Shown here: positions 55,668 through 64,000 of the stretch, piece by piece
Numbering within the stretch: the first letter of the stretch is position 1
Layout: the number at the start of each line of letters is the position of its first letter
Assembly: GCF_006376675.1 (NCBI RefSeq)
Contig: NZ_VEWK01000001.1
Location: 434,001-498,000 of the forward strand
Direction of reading: 5' to 3'
DNA from: Brucella pecoris
GTDB lineage: Bacteria; Pseudomonadota; Alphaproteobacteria; Rhizobiales; Rhizobiaceae
DNA length: 64,000 nt
Made by a program: the position numbers and the translations under genes
Notes under the pieces: generated by a model
Seen by the model: only the letters and a program-made list of their open reading frames with translations
The model's database searches: none
Told to the model about the DNA's origin: nothing

Positions 55668-56224
55668 TTGAGAACCCCTCCTTTGTAATTTTTGAAATGG
55701 CTCGCATCTTATGGATAAGAACGCCACTTGCAAGAGAACTTATCAACGCTTTGACTTAATTAACATATTCACATTTTATTGAGCAATTTCCGTGCTGGTT
55801 TTCTGGTACGGAACGATACATTTTTATGGAATTTACAAATGAGGAACGCCGTCCCTGCGTGCCGGAAAAACGCCGCAATTTCCTAGATTTGCGACGTTTG
55901 AATGTCAGCCGGATTGATGTCGAAAATCACCCGATTCGCCGAAAGTTACATGCGTGGTTTTGGGGTGCGTGATCCTGTGGATGGTTTGTGCTGTAAGGCC
56001 AAAAGGGCAGGCTTGGAACGCGCCTCAATGAAAGATGGACGCAGGTTCACTGCTGCATCTTTAGACAGTAAAGGGCGCTTTGGCGCGCTTCAGCAGATGC
56101 ACAGCTCGTTCGCCGATAGGAAAGCAGGACCGAATGCCCGCAATTTGCCAATGTCTGGTCCTGATGACGGCAAATACACGATTCTAGATATTAAACGTTT
56201 TAAAGTCTTGTCCGCGTTACTGGA
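55668..56224. other. 557-base region upstream of the opp operon
   Basis: The gap separates oppA copy 1 (leftward) from the 3' end of the phosphate transporter gene. The part 55735-55830 is AT-rich and probably holds the opp promoter. A plus-strand frame at 55902-56249 (115 codons) has no ribosome binding site, no family features and overlaps the transporter gene, so I do not call it. No repeat or tRNA is seen. Confidence 0.4.
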
Positions 56225-57718
56225 TCAAGGGGTCCCGACGGGGATTTGATTCAATAGCGCGAACAGAATGGCCGAGAGGATTGCGGCAGCAGGAACCGTT
56301 ACCACCCAGGCAGCAGCAATCGTCAAGGCGTGGGAGCGGCGAACCAGCTTGCGACGACGACGCTCTTCAACCGGAATGGAATCGGTTACCGGTAGCGCGT
56401 GGCGTGCCTTTTTCAATCGTCGTTCTGTATCCCACTCGCGAAAGAAGCCGACGCCAAAGATTGCGCCGATGGCGATATGGGTCGAACTGACCGGCAATCC
56501 CAGCCAGCTTGCCAGGATGACCGTAATAGCGGCCGAAAGGGACACGCAATAAGCTCGCATCGGATTCAGCTTGGTAATTTGATTGCCGACCATCCGAATG
56601 AGTTTGGGGCCAAACAAGCACAAGCCGAATGAAATGCCACATGCGCCGATCAGCATAACCCAGAGTGGAATCACCACACCATCGTTTAAGGTGCCAGTCT
56701 GCGATGTCTGAACAATTGCCGCGAGCGGTCCAACCGCATTTGCCACATCATTTGCACCATGGGCAAAGCTCAGTAACGCAGCCGAAACGACCAATGGGAT
56801 GCTAAACAGCACTTTGAGTGACTTGTTGCGGTTTTCGAGCCCACGTGACTGGCGACGAATGACCGGGATTAAAGCAATCCAACTTCCTACCCCAAAAGCC
56901 AAACCAATGATCAGGGCCACACCAATCGACACGTCGATTAATTGCTTCAGCCCTTTCATGATCAGGTATGTTGCAAAGGTTCCTGCCATGAGACCAACAA
57001 GGATAGGCACCCACACGCGAGCGGCTGCGATTTTATCTGGGCGATAGACGATACGGGCTTTGATCAACCAGAGAAAACCAGCGGCTATGATCGCACCCAG
57101 CAACGGCGAAATAACCCAGCTTGCAGCGATGGCCGTCATCTGGGACCAGTTCACTGCTCCGAAGCCTGCCGCGACGATACCAGCTCCCACGACCCCACCG
57201 ACAACGGCATGCGTGGTCGAAACAGGAGCGCCGATCCATGTGGCAAGGTTGACCCAAAGCGCGGAGGCGAGCAAAGCTGCCATCATTGCCCAGATGAACG
57301 TGATCGGGGTTGCGAGTGTTTCCGGCGCAATGATACCTGTTGCTACCGTCGACACGACGTCGGCCCCGGCAATGAGCGCACCTGCACTTTCAAACACGGC
57401 GGCGATCGCAATCGCACCGCCCATGCTCAGCGCATTGGCACCAACAGCCGGCCCCATATTGTTTGCCACGTCATTGGCGCCAATGTTCAAAGCCATGTAG
57501 GCGCCAAAAACGGCTGCAGCTACAACAATGAGCATTTGACTGGTCTGGCCGAGCAGCATAGCCGCGCCAAGCCCGGCAAGCATGATGAATACAAGAGCAA
57601 TACCTGGTGCCATTAGCGGACGTGAGACGTAACTCGCCGCCGTTTCCAGCTTGACGAAGCGGCCTAAGTCCCGATCCAGAGTCTCTAGATGCCGAGCTTC
57701 GAGATCTTCATTTGCCAT
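56225..57718 (-). CDS. pit: PiT-family inorganic phosphate transporter
   Basis: A low-affinity phosphate/cation symporter of 497 aa with about ten transmembrane helices. The two inverted PiT repeats each carry the signature: GANDVANNMGPAVG near residue 78 and GANDVANAVGPLA in the second half. GAPVSTTHAVVGG and GLPVSSTHIAIGA are the matching second motifs. A cytoplasmic charged loop lies near residues 290-305, and the N-terminal 35 residues are an acidic cytoplasmic extension. Monocistronic as far as I can see. No PhoB box was recognised. Confidence 0.93.
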   Translation of the reverse strand: MANEDLEARHLETLDRDLGRFVKLETAASYVSRPLMAPGIALVFIMLAGLGAAMLLGQTSQMLIVVAAAVFGAYMALNIGANDVANNMGPAVGANALSMGGAIAIAAVFESAGALIAGADVVSTVATGIIAPETLATPITFIWAMMAALLASALWVNLATWIGAPVSTTHAVVGGVVGAGIVAAGFGAVNWSQMTAIAASWVISPLLGAIIAAGFLWLIKARIVYRPDKIAAARVWVPILVGLMAGTFATYLIMKGLKQLIDVSIGVALIIGLAFGVGSWIALIPVIRRQSRGLENRNKSLKVLFSIPLVVSAALLSFAHGANDVANAVGPLAAIVQTSQTGTLNDGVVIPLWVMLIGACGISFGLCLFGPKLIRMVGNQITKLNPMRAYCVSLSAAITVILASWLGLPVSSTHIAIGAIFGVGFFREWDTERRLKKARHALPVTDSIPVEERRRRKLVRRSHALTIAAAWVVTVPAAAILSAILFALLNQIPVGTP

Positions 57719-58068
57719 GATTTACTCTTGATTTCTAACGCAGCGCACCGGCCAATATCGATGCTTATGAATGACCCATTTCGGGAATTTTCACCGTGTT
57801 TAAATGCGGCCGTTTTGAAAAGTCAATGATTCGAGTCCGCGACGAGCGATATGAACCACTGCCTGTCTAGCTATGATGGATGGTTCGCCCCTGAAAAGTG
57901 ATTGTTCATGAGGTAGGGCTTAAGAGCCTATCGAGGATACTGAAATAGCGTGAAAATACACCACGCTTCGTCAGGTCTATGTGCTGCATGCACAGGGAAA
58001 AGGGTGGCGGATACCGCCCGCACAGCCTGCAGAAACCGACCGGGTTTTCTGCGGAAACTTCACTATGA
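57719..58068. other. 350-base region between the phosphate transporter and the RLP cluster
   Basis: The transporter promoter should lie here. I note an inverted repeat AGCGTG / CACGCT around 57948-57968 and a hairpin with GCAGAAA / TTTCTGC at 58029-58052, which could end the minus-strand RLP operon's neighbour transcripts but lacks a U run. No small gene is convincing. Confidence 0.35.
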
Positions 58069-59202
58069 TCAACACTTCATTATTGAATATTCAGTTGCGG
58101 CGACCAGGCGTTTGCAGGCGCTAACCAGATCCGGTTCCGATAGCAGCGCACCACCGACGAGATACATGACCTCATTGCCATAAGCCTCGCGCATTTCCGG
58201 GATGCGGGCAAAGGTCATGCCGCCGCCGGGTGCCGCGACGATGGCCTTGGGGCCACCCATATCAACGGCACAGGCTTTTGCGATCGACAGGCATTCCTCG
58301 CGGGTAAAGCCGAAGCGGCCACCGAAATTGGGATAGACCACGGCGTCGGCGCCCATCAAGCGGTGCAGTGTGCCGAAAAAGGCGCGGTGCGAGAAACCAC
58401 AATCGGGCGAGACGACATTGGCACCGGAGAAGGCCGGGTGGGAGACGATTGGCAGGGAAAAGTCTGGATCGGCAGCGAGTGCGCGCACGATATCGTAACC
58501 GGCGAGCGCCGGCGCAATCATGACGCCACCAGCGCCGCACTCCTGTGCCTGTTTTGCCCGCTCGATGATCGCGGTTGCAGAGCCTGTGATGTTGGGAACG
58601 AAGCTCGTGCGACCGCCACTCTTCGCATTCGCCTCACCGACAGCTTCGACGCAGGCCTTCAGCCGCTCCTCGAAGGGTGCCGTTTTCTGGTCGACAAGGC
58701 CGTGGTCGTCCTTCACAAAATGCATGCCGCCAAGCGCAAAATCATGAGCGAGACGGGCAAGGGCGGCAGTCGAAAGACCGACCGGCTTGATGGCGGACAT
58801 CAGCAATGGTTTTTGGCCGACACCGGCCCGGGAACGCAAGCCGTCGATGCCGTGGCGCGGTCCTTTGCACAGGTCGAGCAGGCCCGGCGACAAGCCGATA
58901 TCTTCCACCTTGATACCCGGCTTGATGGAGATGTTGCCGAAGACGATGTTGAGAAACTGCAGGAAATCTCCGCCGACATCGTCCTCCGAATAGGAGATTG
59001 CTGCGAGAAATCCCGACCTGCCTTCGGGGCCCCGGTGCAGGCTTTCCAACTGACCGAGTATCTCGTCCTCGACATAGCCTTTCGGCACGACGTCGCGCGG
59101 AATTTCCACGGTCTGTTCCAGCGCGATATCGAGCGCGCGCGCTTTGGCTTCCGCTTCGTCGGTAGCGCGCACGAAATAGGTGACTGTAAAGCGCGGTGCC
59201 AT
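58069..59202 (-). CDS. RuBisCO-like protein (form IV, non-photosynthetic clade type)
   Basis: A 377-aa member of the RuBisCO large-subunit superfamily. The lysine motif IKPVGLS is at 138-144 (RuBisCO K175 region). The metal motif is KDDHG at 164-168: K164 and D166 match the carbamylated lysine and D203, but the glutamate after it is replaced by H167. Loop 6 of carboxylating RuBisCO is missing. SHPAFSG (254-260), YPNFGGRF and the phosphate loop APGGGM follow. It is therefore not a carboxylase. Known functions of such proteins include isomerisation of methylthioribulose-1-phosphate and decarboxylation of 3-oxo-isoapionate-4-phosphate. Which applies is open. It overlaps the transketolase gene by 1 base (TGATG). 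Confidence 0.92.
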   Translation of the reverse strand: MAPRFTVTYFVRATDEAEAKARALDIALEQTVEIPRDVVPKGYVEDEILGQLESLHRGPEGRSGFLAAISYSEDDVGGDFLQFLNIVFGNISIKPGIKVEDIGLSPGLLDLCKGPRHGIDGLRSRAGVGQKPLLMSAIKPVGLSTAALARLAHDFALGGMHFVKDDHGLVDQKTAPFEERLKACVEAVGEANAKSGGRTSFVPNITGSATAIIERAKQAQECGAGGVMIAPALAGYDIVRALAADPDFSLPIVSHPAFSGANVVSPDCGFSHRAFFGTLHRLMGADAVVYPNFGGRFGFTREECLSIAKACAVDMGGPKAIVAAPGGGMTFARIPEMREAYGNEVMYLVGGALLSEPDLVSACKRLVAATEYSIMKC

Positions 59203-60203
59203 CAGAGCGCCTCGGCCTTCTGCGCGGAATGCACGTGGTCGAGACGCACTTCCGCCAATTCTTCCTCGCCGATGGCGAGCTCTTTGCCGACAAGCTCTTC
59301 AATTGCGTGGACCAGAGCGCCTGCGTCGAGGCCATATTTCTTCATGAGATATGGCTTCGAAGCGCCATGCGCGAAAGTGTCGTTGAGGCCAAGGCGCTTG
59401 AGGCGAATGCCTACCCCTTCTTCCGCCAGGATTTCCGCGACCAGCGAACCGAGCCCACCGACGATGGTGTGATTTTCCAGCGTGACGATGCCCTTCTTGC
59501 CGCGTGCGGCTTTCAGGAGGCCGTCCCTATCAAATGGCTTTAACGTCGAGGCGTGAAGATGGTGGATGCCGATACCACGCGCGGCGAGCGGACCGGTGGC
59601 GCGCAGAGCTTCTTCGGTGCACACGCCGGAAGAGACGACGAGGATGTCGTCGCCTTCCGATAGCGTGCGCAGCTTGTTGAATTCAAAGGGCGTTGAAAAC
59701 AGACGGGGCACTTCGCCGCGCAGGATGCGCACGTAAACCGGGCCGTCGATGCTGTCGGCGACTTCCAGCACAGTCTCGACTTCGGTCGCATCGCCCGTTT
59801 CGAGGATCGTCATGTTCGGTACCGCGCGCAATACGGCGATATCCTCGATCGCCTGATGCGTAATGCCGCCCGGCGTGGTGATGCCGGGAAGGAACCCCAT
59901 CAGTCGCACCTTACGGTTGGAATAGGCAATCGAGTTGATCAGTTGGTCATAGGGACGGCGATAGAGGAAAACCGAGAAGGTATGGATGAACGGCCGGAAC
60001 CCCTGCATGGCGAGGCCACCAGCAAAGGACAACATGTTCTGTTCGGCCATGCCGAGAGTGAGAAACTGTTCCGGATGCCGGTCGCGAAAACCGTCGACCT
60101 CGCAGGATGAGGTGAGGTCAGCCGAAAGGCACAGAACTTCCGGGCGCACGGTCGCGAATGCTTCGAAAGCCTTGGCGTAGGGGCGATTGACGATTTCGAC
60201 CAT
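59202..60203 (-). CDS. Transketolase-like C-terminal subunit (split transketolase)
   Basis: A 333-aa protein with the pyrimidine-binding and C-terminal domains of transketolase. GMAEQNMLSFAGGLAMQGFRPFIHTFSVFL carries the catalytic glutamate (in MAEQN) that activates thiamine diphosphate. GITHQAIEDIAVLRAVPNM and TLENHTIVGGLGS belong to the family. It must pair with the N-terminal subunit encoded immediately upstream. Split transketolases are frequent in sugar catabolic clusters, such as apulose-4-phosphate transketolase. The ATG is 2 bases after the partner gene. Confidence 0.9.
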   Translation of the reverse strand: MVEIVNRPYAKAFEAFATVRPEVLCLSADLTSSCEVDGFRDRHPEQFLTLGMAEQNMLSFAGGLAMQGFRPFIHTFSVFLYRRPYDQLINSIAYSNRKVRLMGFLPGITTPGGITHQAIEDIAVLRAVPNMTILETGDATEVETVLEVADSIDGPVYVRILRGEVPRLFSTPFEFNKLRTLSEGDDILVVSSGVCTEEALRATGPLAARGIGIHHLHASTLKPFDRDGLLKAARGKKGIVTLENHTIVGGLGSLVAEILAEEGVGIRLKRLGLNDTFAHGASKPYLMKKYGLDAGALVHAIEELVGKELAIGEEELAEVRLDHVHSAQKAEAL

Positions 60204-60205
60204 GG

Positions 60206-61141
60206 TCAGGCCCCTTCCATCGCAGTGAGATCGATGCCGAGTTCGGCTGCAAGTGCGGTCTGCATTTCCAGCCTCTCTTCCGCGCTCTTGAATCGGACAT
60301 AGTGCAGGCGAGGAAAACGTTTCTTCAGGAAATCCATGCCCTGGTAAGGCGAGGTGTTGGCGAGGATGACGAGCGGCTTGCCAGCTTCCGCGCTTTCAGC
60401 AGCGGCACGCAGCGCGCCCAGATCATGGCCATCCACCGAGCGGCAGGTGACGCCGAAGGACGCGACGCGAGACGCAAGGTCGCCGAGGTCGAGCACGGAG
60501 GACATGGCCCCGTCGCATTGCTGGCGGTTTACATCGACGATGACGCGGATGTTGTCGATCTTGTGATAGCTCATTGCCGCGAGGCATTCCCAGGTCTGGC
60601 CCTCCTGGAATTCGCCGTCGGACATGTAGACCCAGACCTTGCCGGGCTCCTTTTTCCGAGGCCGTGCCCAAGCGACGCCCGAGGCCATGGAAAGGCCCTG
60701 CGCCAGCGAGCCCGTCGTCACTTCCATGCCGGGGCTGTGTTCGGCGCCGATCATCTCGACCGAGCCGCCGTCTTTGTTGAAATGGTCGAGCGCATGCTCG
60801 TCCATGCGGTCGGTCTCGATCAGCGCGGAATAGATGACGAGCGCATAATGGGCGGGCGAGATGAAGAAGCGGTCGAAGTTCGGACCGACGGGGCCGTGGT
60901 AGCCGGCACCGGTAAAGGCATCCGGATTATGCGCCGAGGGTACGCCGCGGAAAGGCAGCGGCACTTTTGGCAGGGTCGGTTCGCCGAGTGTCAACAACTC
61001 ATTATAGAGCAGCGCTAGGCTCTCGGCAGCCGAGCACGCCTGGCTCAGATAGCCGCCATTGTTCTTCATCGTATGGAAAAAGACCCGTCGACGGATGCCG
61101 AGTGCGATTTCCTCGGTGGATTTTTCGTTGGCCAGAACCAT
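60206..61141 (-). CDS. Transketolase-like N-terminal subunit (thiamine diphosphate binding)
   Basis: A 311-aa protein matching the N-terminal half of transketolase. The ThDP-binding motif is SDGEFQEGQTWECLAAMSYHKIDNIRVIVDVN (core SDGEFQEG...VDVN, the GDG-x~26-N motif with S for the first G). DRFFISPAHYALVIYSALIE and GSLAQGLSMASGVAWARP are family regions. It lies 4 bases after mtnA and 2 bases before the C-terminal subunit, so the two are cotranslated in order N then C. Confidence 0.9.
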   Translation of the reverse strand: MVLANEKSTEEIALGIRRRVFFHTMKNNGGYLSQACSAAESLALLYNELLTLGEPTLPKVPLPFRGVPSAHNPDAFTGAGYHGPVGPNFDRFFISPAHYALVIYSALIETDRMDEHALDHFNKDGGSVEMIGAEHSPGMEVTTGSLAQGLSMASGVAWARPRKKEPGKVWVYMSDGEFQEGQTWECLAAMSYHKIDNIRVIVDVNRQQCDGAMSSVLDLGDLASRVASFGVTCRSVDGHDLGALRAAAESAEAGKPLVILANTSPYQGMDFLKKRFPRLHYVRFKSAEERLEMQTALAAELGIDLTAMEGA

Positions 61142-61145
61142 CGTC

Positions 61146-62240
61146 TCAGCTCCTTTCCGGGAAGAGCGCCTTCAGACCTTCGGGCGACGGCGTTGCGATG
61201 CCGCGCTCCGTGATGAGGCCGGTGATCAGGCGTGCAGGCGTGACATCGAAAGCGGGGTTGGCGGCGGGGCTGCCCTCCGGCGAGATGCGCACGCTGGCAA
61301 TCGAGCCGTCGGCCGCGCGGCCCTGGACGAAGCTCACCTCGTCGGCGGTGCGTTCCTCGATGGGGATTTCCTTGACGCCGTCATGTACCGTCCAGTCGAT
61401 GGTCGGCGAAGGGAGTGCAACATAGAAGGGCACTTCGTTGTCACGTGCCGCGAGAGCCTTGAGGTAGGTGCCGATCTTGTTGCAGACATCGCCGTTTGCC
61501 GTGGTGCGGTCGGTGCCGACGATTACCATGTCGATATCGCCATGCTGCATCAAATGCCCACCGGCATTGTCAACGATCAGCGTGTGCGGTACGCCATGGC
61601 CGTTCATTTCCCATGCCGTCAGATAGGCGCCCTGATTGCGCGGACGCGTTTCATCGACATAGACGTGGACCGGGATTCCAGCCTCGACCGCCATATAGAT
61701 CGGCGCGGTCGCGGTGCCATAATCGACGGTTGCAAGCCAACCGGCGTTGCAATGGGTGAGGATGCGCACGGGCTCGCCCGGCTTTTTCTTCGAGGCGATC
61801 TTGCGAATGACATCGAGGCCGTTGGCGCCGATGGCGCGGTTAAGCTGGACATCTTCTTCGGCGATCTCGGCGGCCCGCTTGTAGGCTGCATCCGCACGTT
61901 CTGCCTCCGGCAACGGGCGCAGATATTCGCGCATCGCATTCAGCGCCCAGCGCAGGTTGATGGCCGTCGGGCGCGTCTCGTTCAGCTCTTCCCAGACGGC
62001 ATCGAGATGCGCATCGGATGGATCTTTCGCCATGGCGATGGCGACGCCATAAGCAGCCGTGACACCGATCAGCGGAGCGCCGCGCACCCACATATCGCGG
62101 ATTGCTACAGCAACGTCTGCGACGGTCTTCAACGTCACGACGCGGAATTCATGCGGCAGCCAGCGCTGGTCGATGATGTCGACGGAGCGTCCGTCTTCGT
62201 TCAGCCAGATCGTATGGTAGTGGCGTTCTCCGACTTTCAC
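61146..62240 (-). CDS. mtnA: S-methyl-5-thioribose-1-phosphate isomerase (MtnA-like)
   Basis: A 364-aa member of the MtnA/eIF2B-like family, which isomerises methylthioribose-1-phosphate (or 5-deoxyribose-1-phosphate) to the ketose-1-phosphate. The catalytic pair is intact: C164 in [12 protein letters not shown] and D244 in [11 protein letters not shown]. The substrate loop RGAP is at 53-56. The ATG overlaps the kinase gene by 4 bases. Together with the upstream kinase it gives the first two steps of a 5-substituted ribose pathway. Confidence 0.94.
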   Translation of the reverse strand: MKVGERHYHTIWLNEDGRSVDIIDQRWLPHEFRVVTLKTVADVAVAIRDMWVRGAPLIGVTAAYGVAIAMAKDPSDAHLDAVWEELNETRPTAINLRWALNAMREYLRPLPEAERADAAYKRAAEIAEEDVQLNRAIGANGLDVIRKIASKKKPGEPVRILTHCNAGWLATVDYGTATAPIYMAVEAGIPVHVYVDETRPRNQGAYLTAWEMNGHGVPHTLIVDNAGGHLMQHGDIDMVIVGTDRTTANGDVCNKIGTYLKALAARDNEVPFYVALPSPTIDWTVHDGVKEIPIEERTADEVSFVQGRAADGSIASVRISPEGSPAANPAFDVTPARLITGLITERGIATPSPEGLKALFPERS

Positions 62241-63508
62241 GCAAGGATCTCCTTTTCAAGCCGCTCCACCGTCTCACGGATATCCCGGAGACTATGGATG
62301 CGCTGCCGGTTGACGGCGAGGTGACGCCCGAACTTCAGCGCCTTGGTCTCGCAAGAGGCGCGGCGGTCGGGGTCGGCGATGGTTTCGAAATCGGCATTGT
62401 GGGCAAGACCCAGGATGCGGCGGTGGGTTTCGACGCCGGCAAAGCCCAGCATTTCGTGCCAGATTTCGTCGATGACGATGTTAAGCGCCTGTTCGGCAGC
62501 AAGCGGGTCCTGACGATCTTCGAAGAGACTTGCCTGATAAAGGATACCCTTGCGTTCGGAGCGCCACAGAGTAGCGAATTCGGCGCGGAACGTTTCCCAC
62601 AGCGTGTCGATCGTATCGAGCAGATAAGCGCGCATGCCATCGCGTGCGCCGGGTGCGGTCTCATGACCGGCCTGCGAGAAATAGCTCATCCAGAAATTGG
62701 CGATCAGCATGCCGACGTCAAAGCTGATCGGACCGTAGAAGGCAAACTCCGGATCGATGATGCGCGTCTCGTCGTCGGTCACCATGACCGAACCGGTATG
62801 CAGATCGCCATGGCAGAGCGTTTCGGCCTTGGCGGAGAAGAGGTGTTTCAACCGCTGTGCCTCTACCTTGAGCTCACGGTCGGCGCGCAGTTCCGCAACG
62901 ATTGGATCGAGCTGCGGTGTGGTGTGGTGATTGAGCTTTGCCTCGAAATATGGATCGGAAAAAACGAGGTTTTCCGTGATGTCGCAGAGCTCGACATTGT
63001 CAGAGAAAAGCGCGACATCCGCCTTTTTCTCGCGGGTCGCCATGGAAAGGTCGGACCCCCGGAAGAGGGTGCGGGCGACGAAAAGGCCCAGGTCGCGACC
63101 GATTTTCGGGAGCTCGCGCCCATCAATCAGCGCACGGCGCAGGATGATATGTGGCGTCAGAAACTCCATGACGATGATTGCCTGGGCCTCATCGAAATAG
63201 AGGATGTCCGGCACCATGCCAGGATCGCGGACGCCCTGGCGCTTGAGCGCGTGATATTCGAAGAACGAGCGCTTGAGTGGGAGCGGCCAGCTTTCGCCGA
63301 CAAGACGCACATAGGGCAGTGCCTGCTTGACGATCACTGCCCCCGTCTCACCCGTCACGATGAAGACGAGATTGAGGTTTCCGTCGCCAACTTCCCTGAT
63401 GGTCCAGCGGGACGAATCGCCCCCGATTTTCTCATTCAGAGCGGTGTTGCCGCCCAGCCGAACCGGCAATGTCTCTGTGCTCAGCGCCTCGAAGACGTGG
63501 CTGTCCAT
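62237..63508 (-). CDS. mtnK: S-methyl-5-thioribose kinase (MtnK-like)
   Basis: A 423-aa kinase of the aminoglycoside-phosphotransferase-like fold. The catalytic loop is [13 protein letters not shown] and the metal motif is [18 protein letters not shown], with the DPEFA signature characteristic of MtnK. The N-terminal nucleotide loop is [12 protein letters not shown]. It phosphorylates the C1 hydroxyl of methylthioribose, or perhaps 5-deoxyribose. I chose the ATG at 63508 because GAGGAGAAC lies just before it. It is the first gene of the minus-strand catabolic operon. Confidence 0.93.
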   Translation of the reverse strand: MDSHVFEALSTETLPVRLGGNTALNEKIGGDSSRWTIREVGDGNLNLVFIVTGETGAVIVKQALPYVRLVGESWPLPLKRSFFEYHALKRQGVRDPGMVPDILYFDEAQAIIVMEFLTPHIILRRALIDGRELPKIGRDLGLFVARTLFRGSDLSMATREKKADVALFSDNVELCDITENLVFSDPYFEAKLNHHTTPQLDPIVAELRADRELKVEAQRLKHLFSAKAETLCHGDLHTGSVMVTDDETRIIDPEFAFYGPISFDVGMLIANFWMSYFSQAGHETAPGARDGMRAYLLDTIDTLWETFRAEFATLWRSERKGILYQASLFEDRQDPLAAEQALNIVIDEIWHEMLGFAGVETHRRILGLAHNADFETIADPDRRASCETKALKFGRHLAVNRQRIHSLRDIRETVERLEKEILA

Positions 63509-63587
63509 GATGTTCTCCTCCTGCGCATGGGCCGCCTCCACCACGCGCCGCCATGCCGTCCTTGCCAACAGCTAAGGCATCATTCTG

Positions 63588-63614
63588 TCAAATGTCAATG
63601 GTCTTGACATTTGA
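63588..63614. promoter_or_regulatory. Perfect 10-bp inverted repeat, probable operator of the divergent catabolic cluster
   Basis: TCAAATGTCA and TGACATTTGA are separated by the 7-base spacer ATGGTCT. The element sits in the 145-base gap between mtnK (leftward) and the ABC transporter gene (rightward), 40 bases before the transporter ATG. The symmetry and position fit a dimeric repressor controlling both promoters. No regulator gene is within the window. Confidence 0.75.
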
Positions 63615-63653
63615 TGATTGCCTATCCTAACTTGGCATCAGTGGGAGGACTAA

Positions 63654-64000
63654 ATGAGCGAACAGCCAGTGTTTCGCATTGAGGGCGTGCGTAAATCCTT
63701 TGGGCCGGTGACGGTACTGCAGGGTGTGGACCTCGACCTCAAGGTAGGCGCAGTGACGGTTTTGATGGGTGCCAACGGTGCCGGAAAATCCACGCTCGTG
63801 CGCATCCTCTCCGGCGTCTATAAGCGCGATGCCGGAACCATCACGCTGGCGGGCGGTGTCTTCGAACCGGCAAAACCGGCCGAGGCGATCCGCGCGGGTG
63901 TTGTCACCGTGCACCAGCACATCAATGACGGCGTCGTCGCCGACCTCGATGTCGCGACCAATCTTACGCTGGACCGGCTGAACGGGCGCGGCGCGCGACT
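63654..64000 (+). CDS. Sugar-type ABC transporter ATPase (RbsA-like), N-terminal part (runs off window)
   Basis: The first 115 residues of an ABC ATPase: RIEGVRKSFGPVTVLQGVDLDLKVG and Walker A GANGAGKST are seen, with the carbohydrate-type lid sequence GVVTVHQHINDGVVADLDVATNL (core VHQH). Such proteins energise import of ribose-like sugars. It starts after GGGAGGAC. Divergence from the mtnK operon suggests that it imports the sugar or nucleoside-derived compound that operon degrades. Confidence 0.88.
   Translation, partial: MSEQPVFRIEGVRKSFGPVTVLQGVDLDLKVGAVTVLMGANGAGKSTLVRILSGVYKRDAGTITLAGGVFEPAKPAEAIRAGVVTVHQHINDGVVADLDVATNLTLDRLNGRGAR

Noticed and set aside
55902-56249. 115-codon plus-strand open frame in the gap before the opp operon
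   Set aside because: No ribosome binding site or family features, odd composition, and its end overlaps the phosphate transporter gene.
61059-62324. 421-codon plus-strand open frame opposite mtnA
   Set aside because: The MtnA catalytic residues are on the minus strand and the operon overlaps support that strand.
62294-63607. 437-codon plus-strand open frame opposite mtnK
   Set aside because: The minus strand encodes a kinase with intact catalytic motifs. The opposite frame has no recognisable domain.
1-64000. CRISPR arrays, prophage modules, insertion sequences other than the intron
   Set aside because: No regularly spaced repeats, integrase or transposase genes were seen. The only mobile element supported is the group II intron.

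Overview
The window reads as a chromosomal segment of an alphaproteobacterium of the Brucellaceae, most like Ochrobactrum/Brucella. The basis is recalled family resemblance, not a database search: phosphatidylcholine synthase, an IalB-family protein, the Irr/RirA iron regulatory logic, and a heme locus with the Brucella Bhu layout (BhuA, HemP, HmuS, BhuTUV, BhuQ). There is no rRNA operon, CRISPR array or prophage. The one clear mobile element is a group II intron.

Layout. 1-7.1 kb: a partial mprF-like flippase gene, ccdA, glmU, glmS and recG. 7.2-11.1 kb: sdhE and mfd. 11-18.6 kb: a DsbA-like oxidoreductase, a YejA-like peptide-binding protein, an IalB-family protein, hspQ, a UbiH-like hydroxylase, pcs and a quinone oxidoreductase. 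18.7-23.4 kb: a BMP-type (nucleoside) ABC transporter operon. 23.5-26.1 kb: a GNAT enzyme with rimO, and bfd-bfr. 26.6-34.2 kb: the heme uptake and iron control island, with bhuQ and bhuA on the minus strand, hemP-hmuS-bhuTUV on the plus strand, and rirA. Irr-type (ICE) boxes lie upstream of bfd and rirA, and a RirA-type box lies between bhuA and hemP. 34.5-35.4 kb: a YbaK-family deacylase and a DUF2171 protein.

35.8-38.4 kb holds the most unusual object. A tRNA-Ser(UGA) gene is split at the 3' end of its anticodon loop by a complete group II intron with 5' GTGCG, an EBS1 complementary to the whole anticodon loop, an RT-maturase-HNH protein, a 34-nt domain V and a 3' AC. A second, intact and differently sequenced tRNA-Ser(UGA) lies inside the intron, starting on the base after the maturase stop codon. 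The intron thus appears to carry a spare copy of the tRNA it interrupts.

38.4-48.6 kb: crcB, a cupin protein, an unknown protein, a three-subunit gluconate-2-dehydrogenase-type enzyme (small subunit, GMC flavoprotein, triheme cytochrome c), an AraC regulator divergent from an alcohol dehydrogenase, a DUF3060 protein and a membrane diguanylate cyclase. 48.6-55.7 kb: an oligopeptide ABC operon with two tandem paralogous binding proteins followed by oppB, oppC and a fused OppDF ATPase. 56.2-57.7 kb: a PiT phosphate transporter.

58-64 kb: a catabolic cluster of MtnK-like kinase, MtnA-like isomerase, split transketolase (two subunits) and a RuBisCO-like protein in one tightly coupled minus-strand operon. 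It is divergent from a sugar-type ABC transporter that runs off the window, with a perfect inverted repeat in the shared promoter. The enzyme combination suggests salvage of a 5-substituted (deoxy/methylthio) pentose by a route I cannot name.
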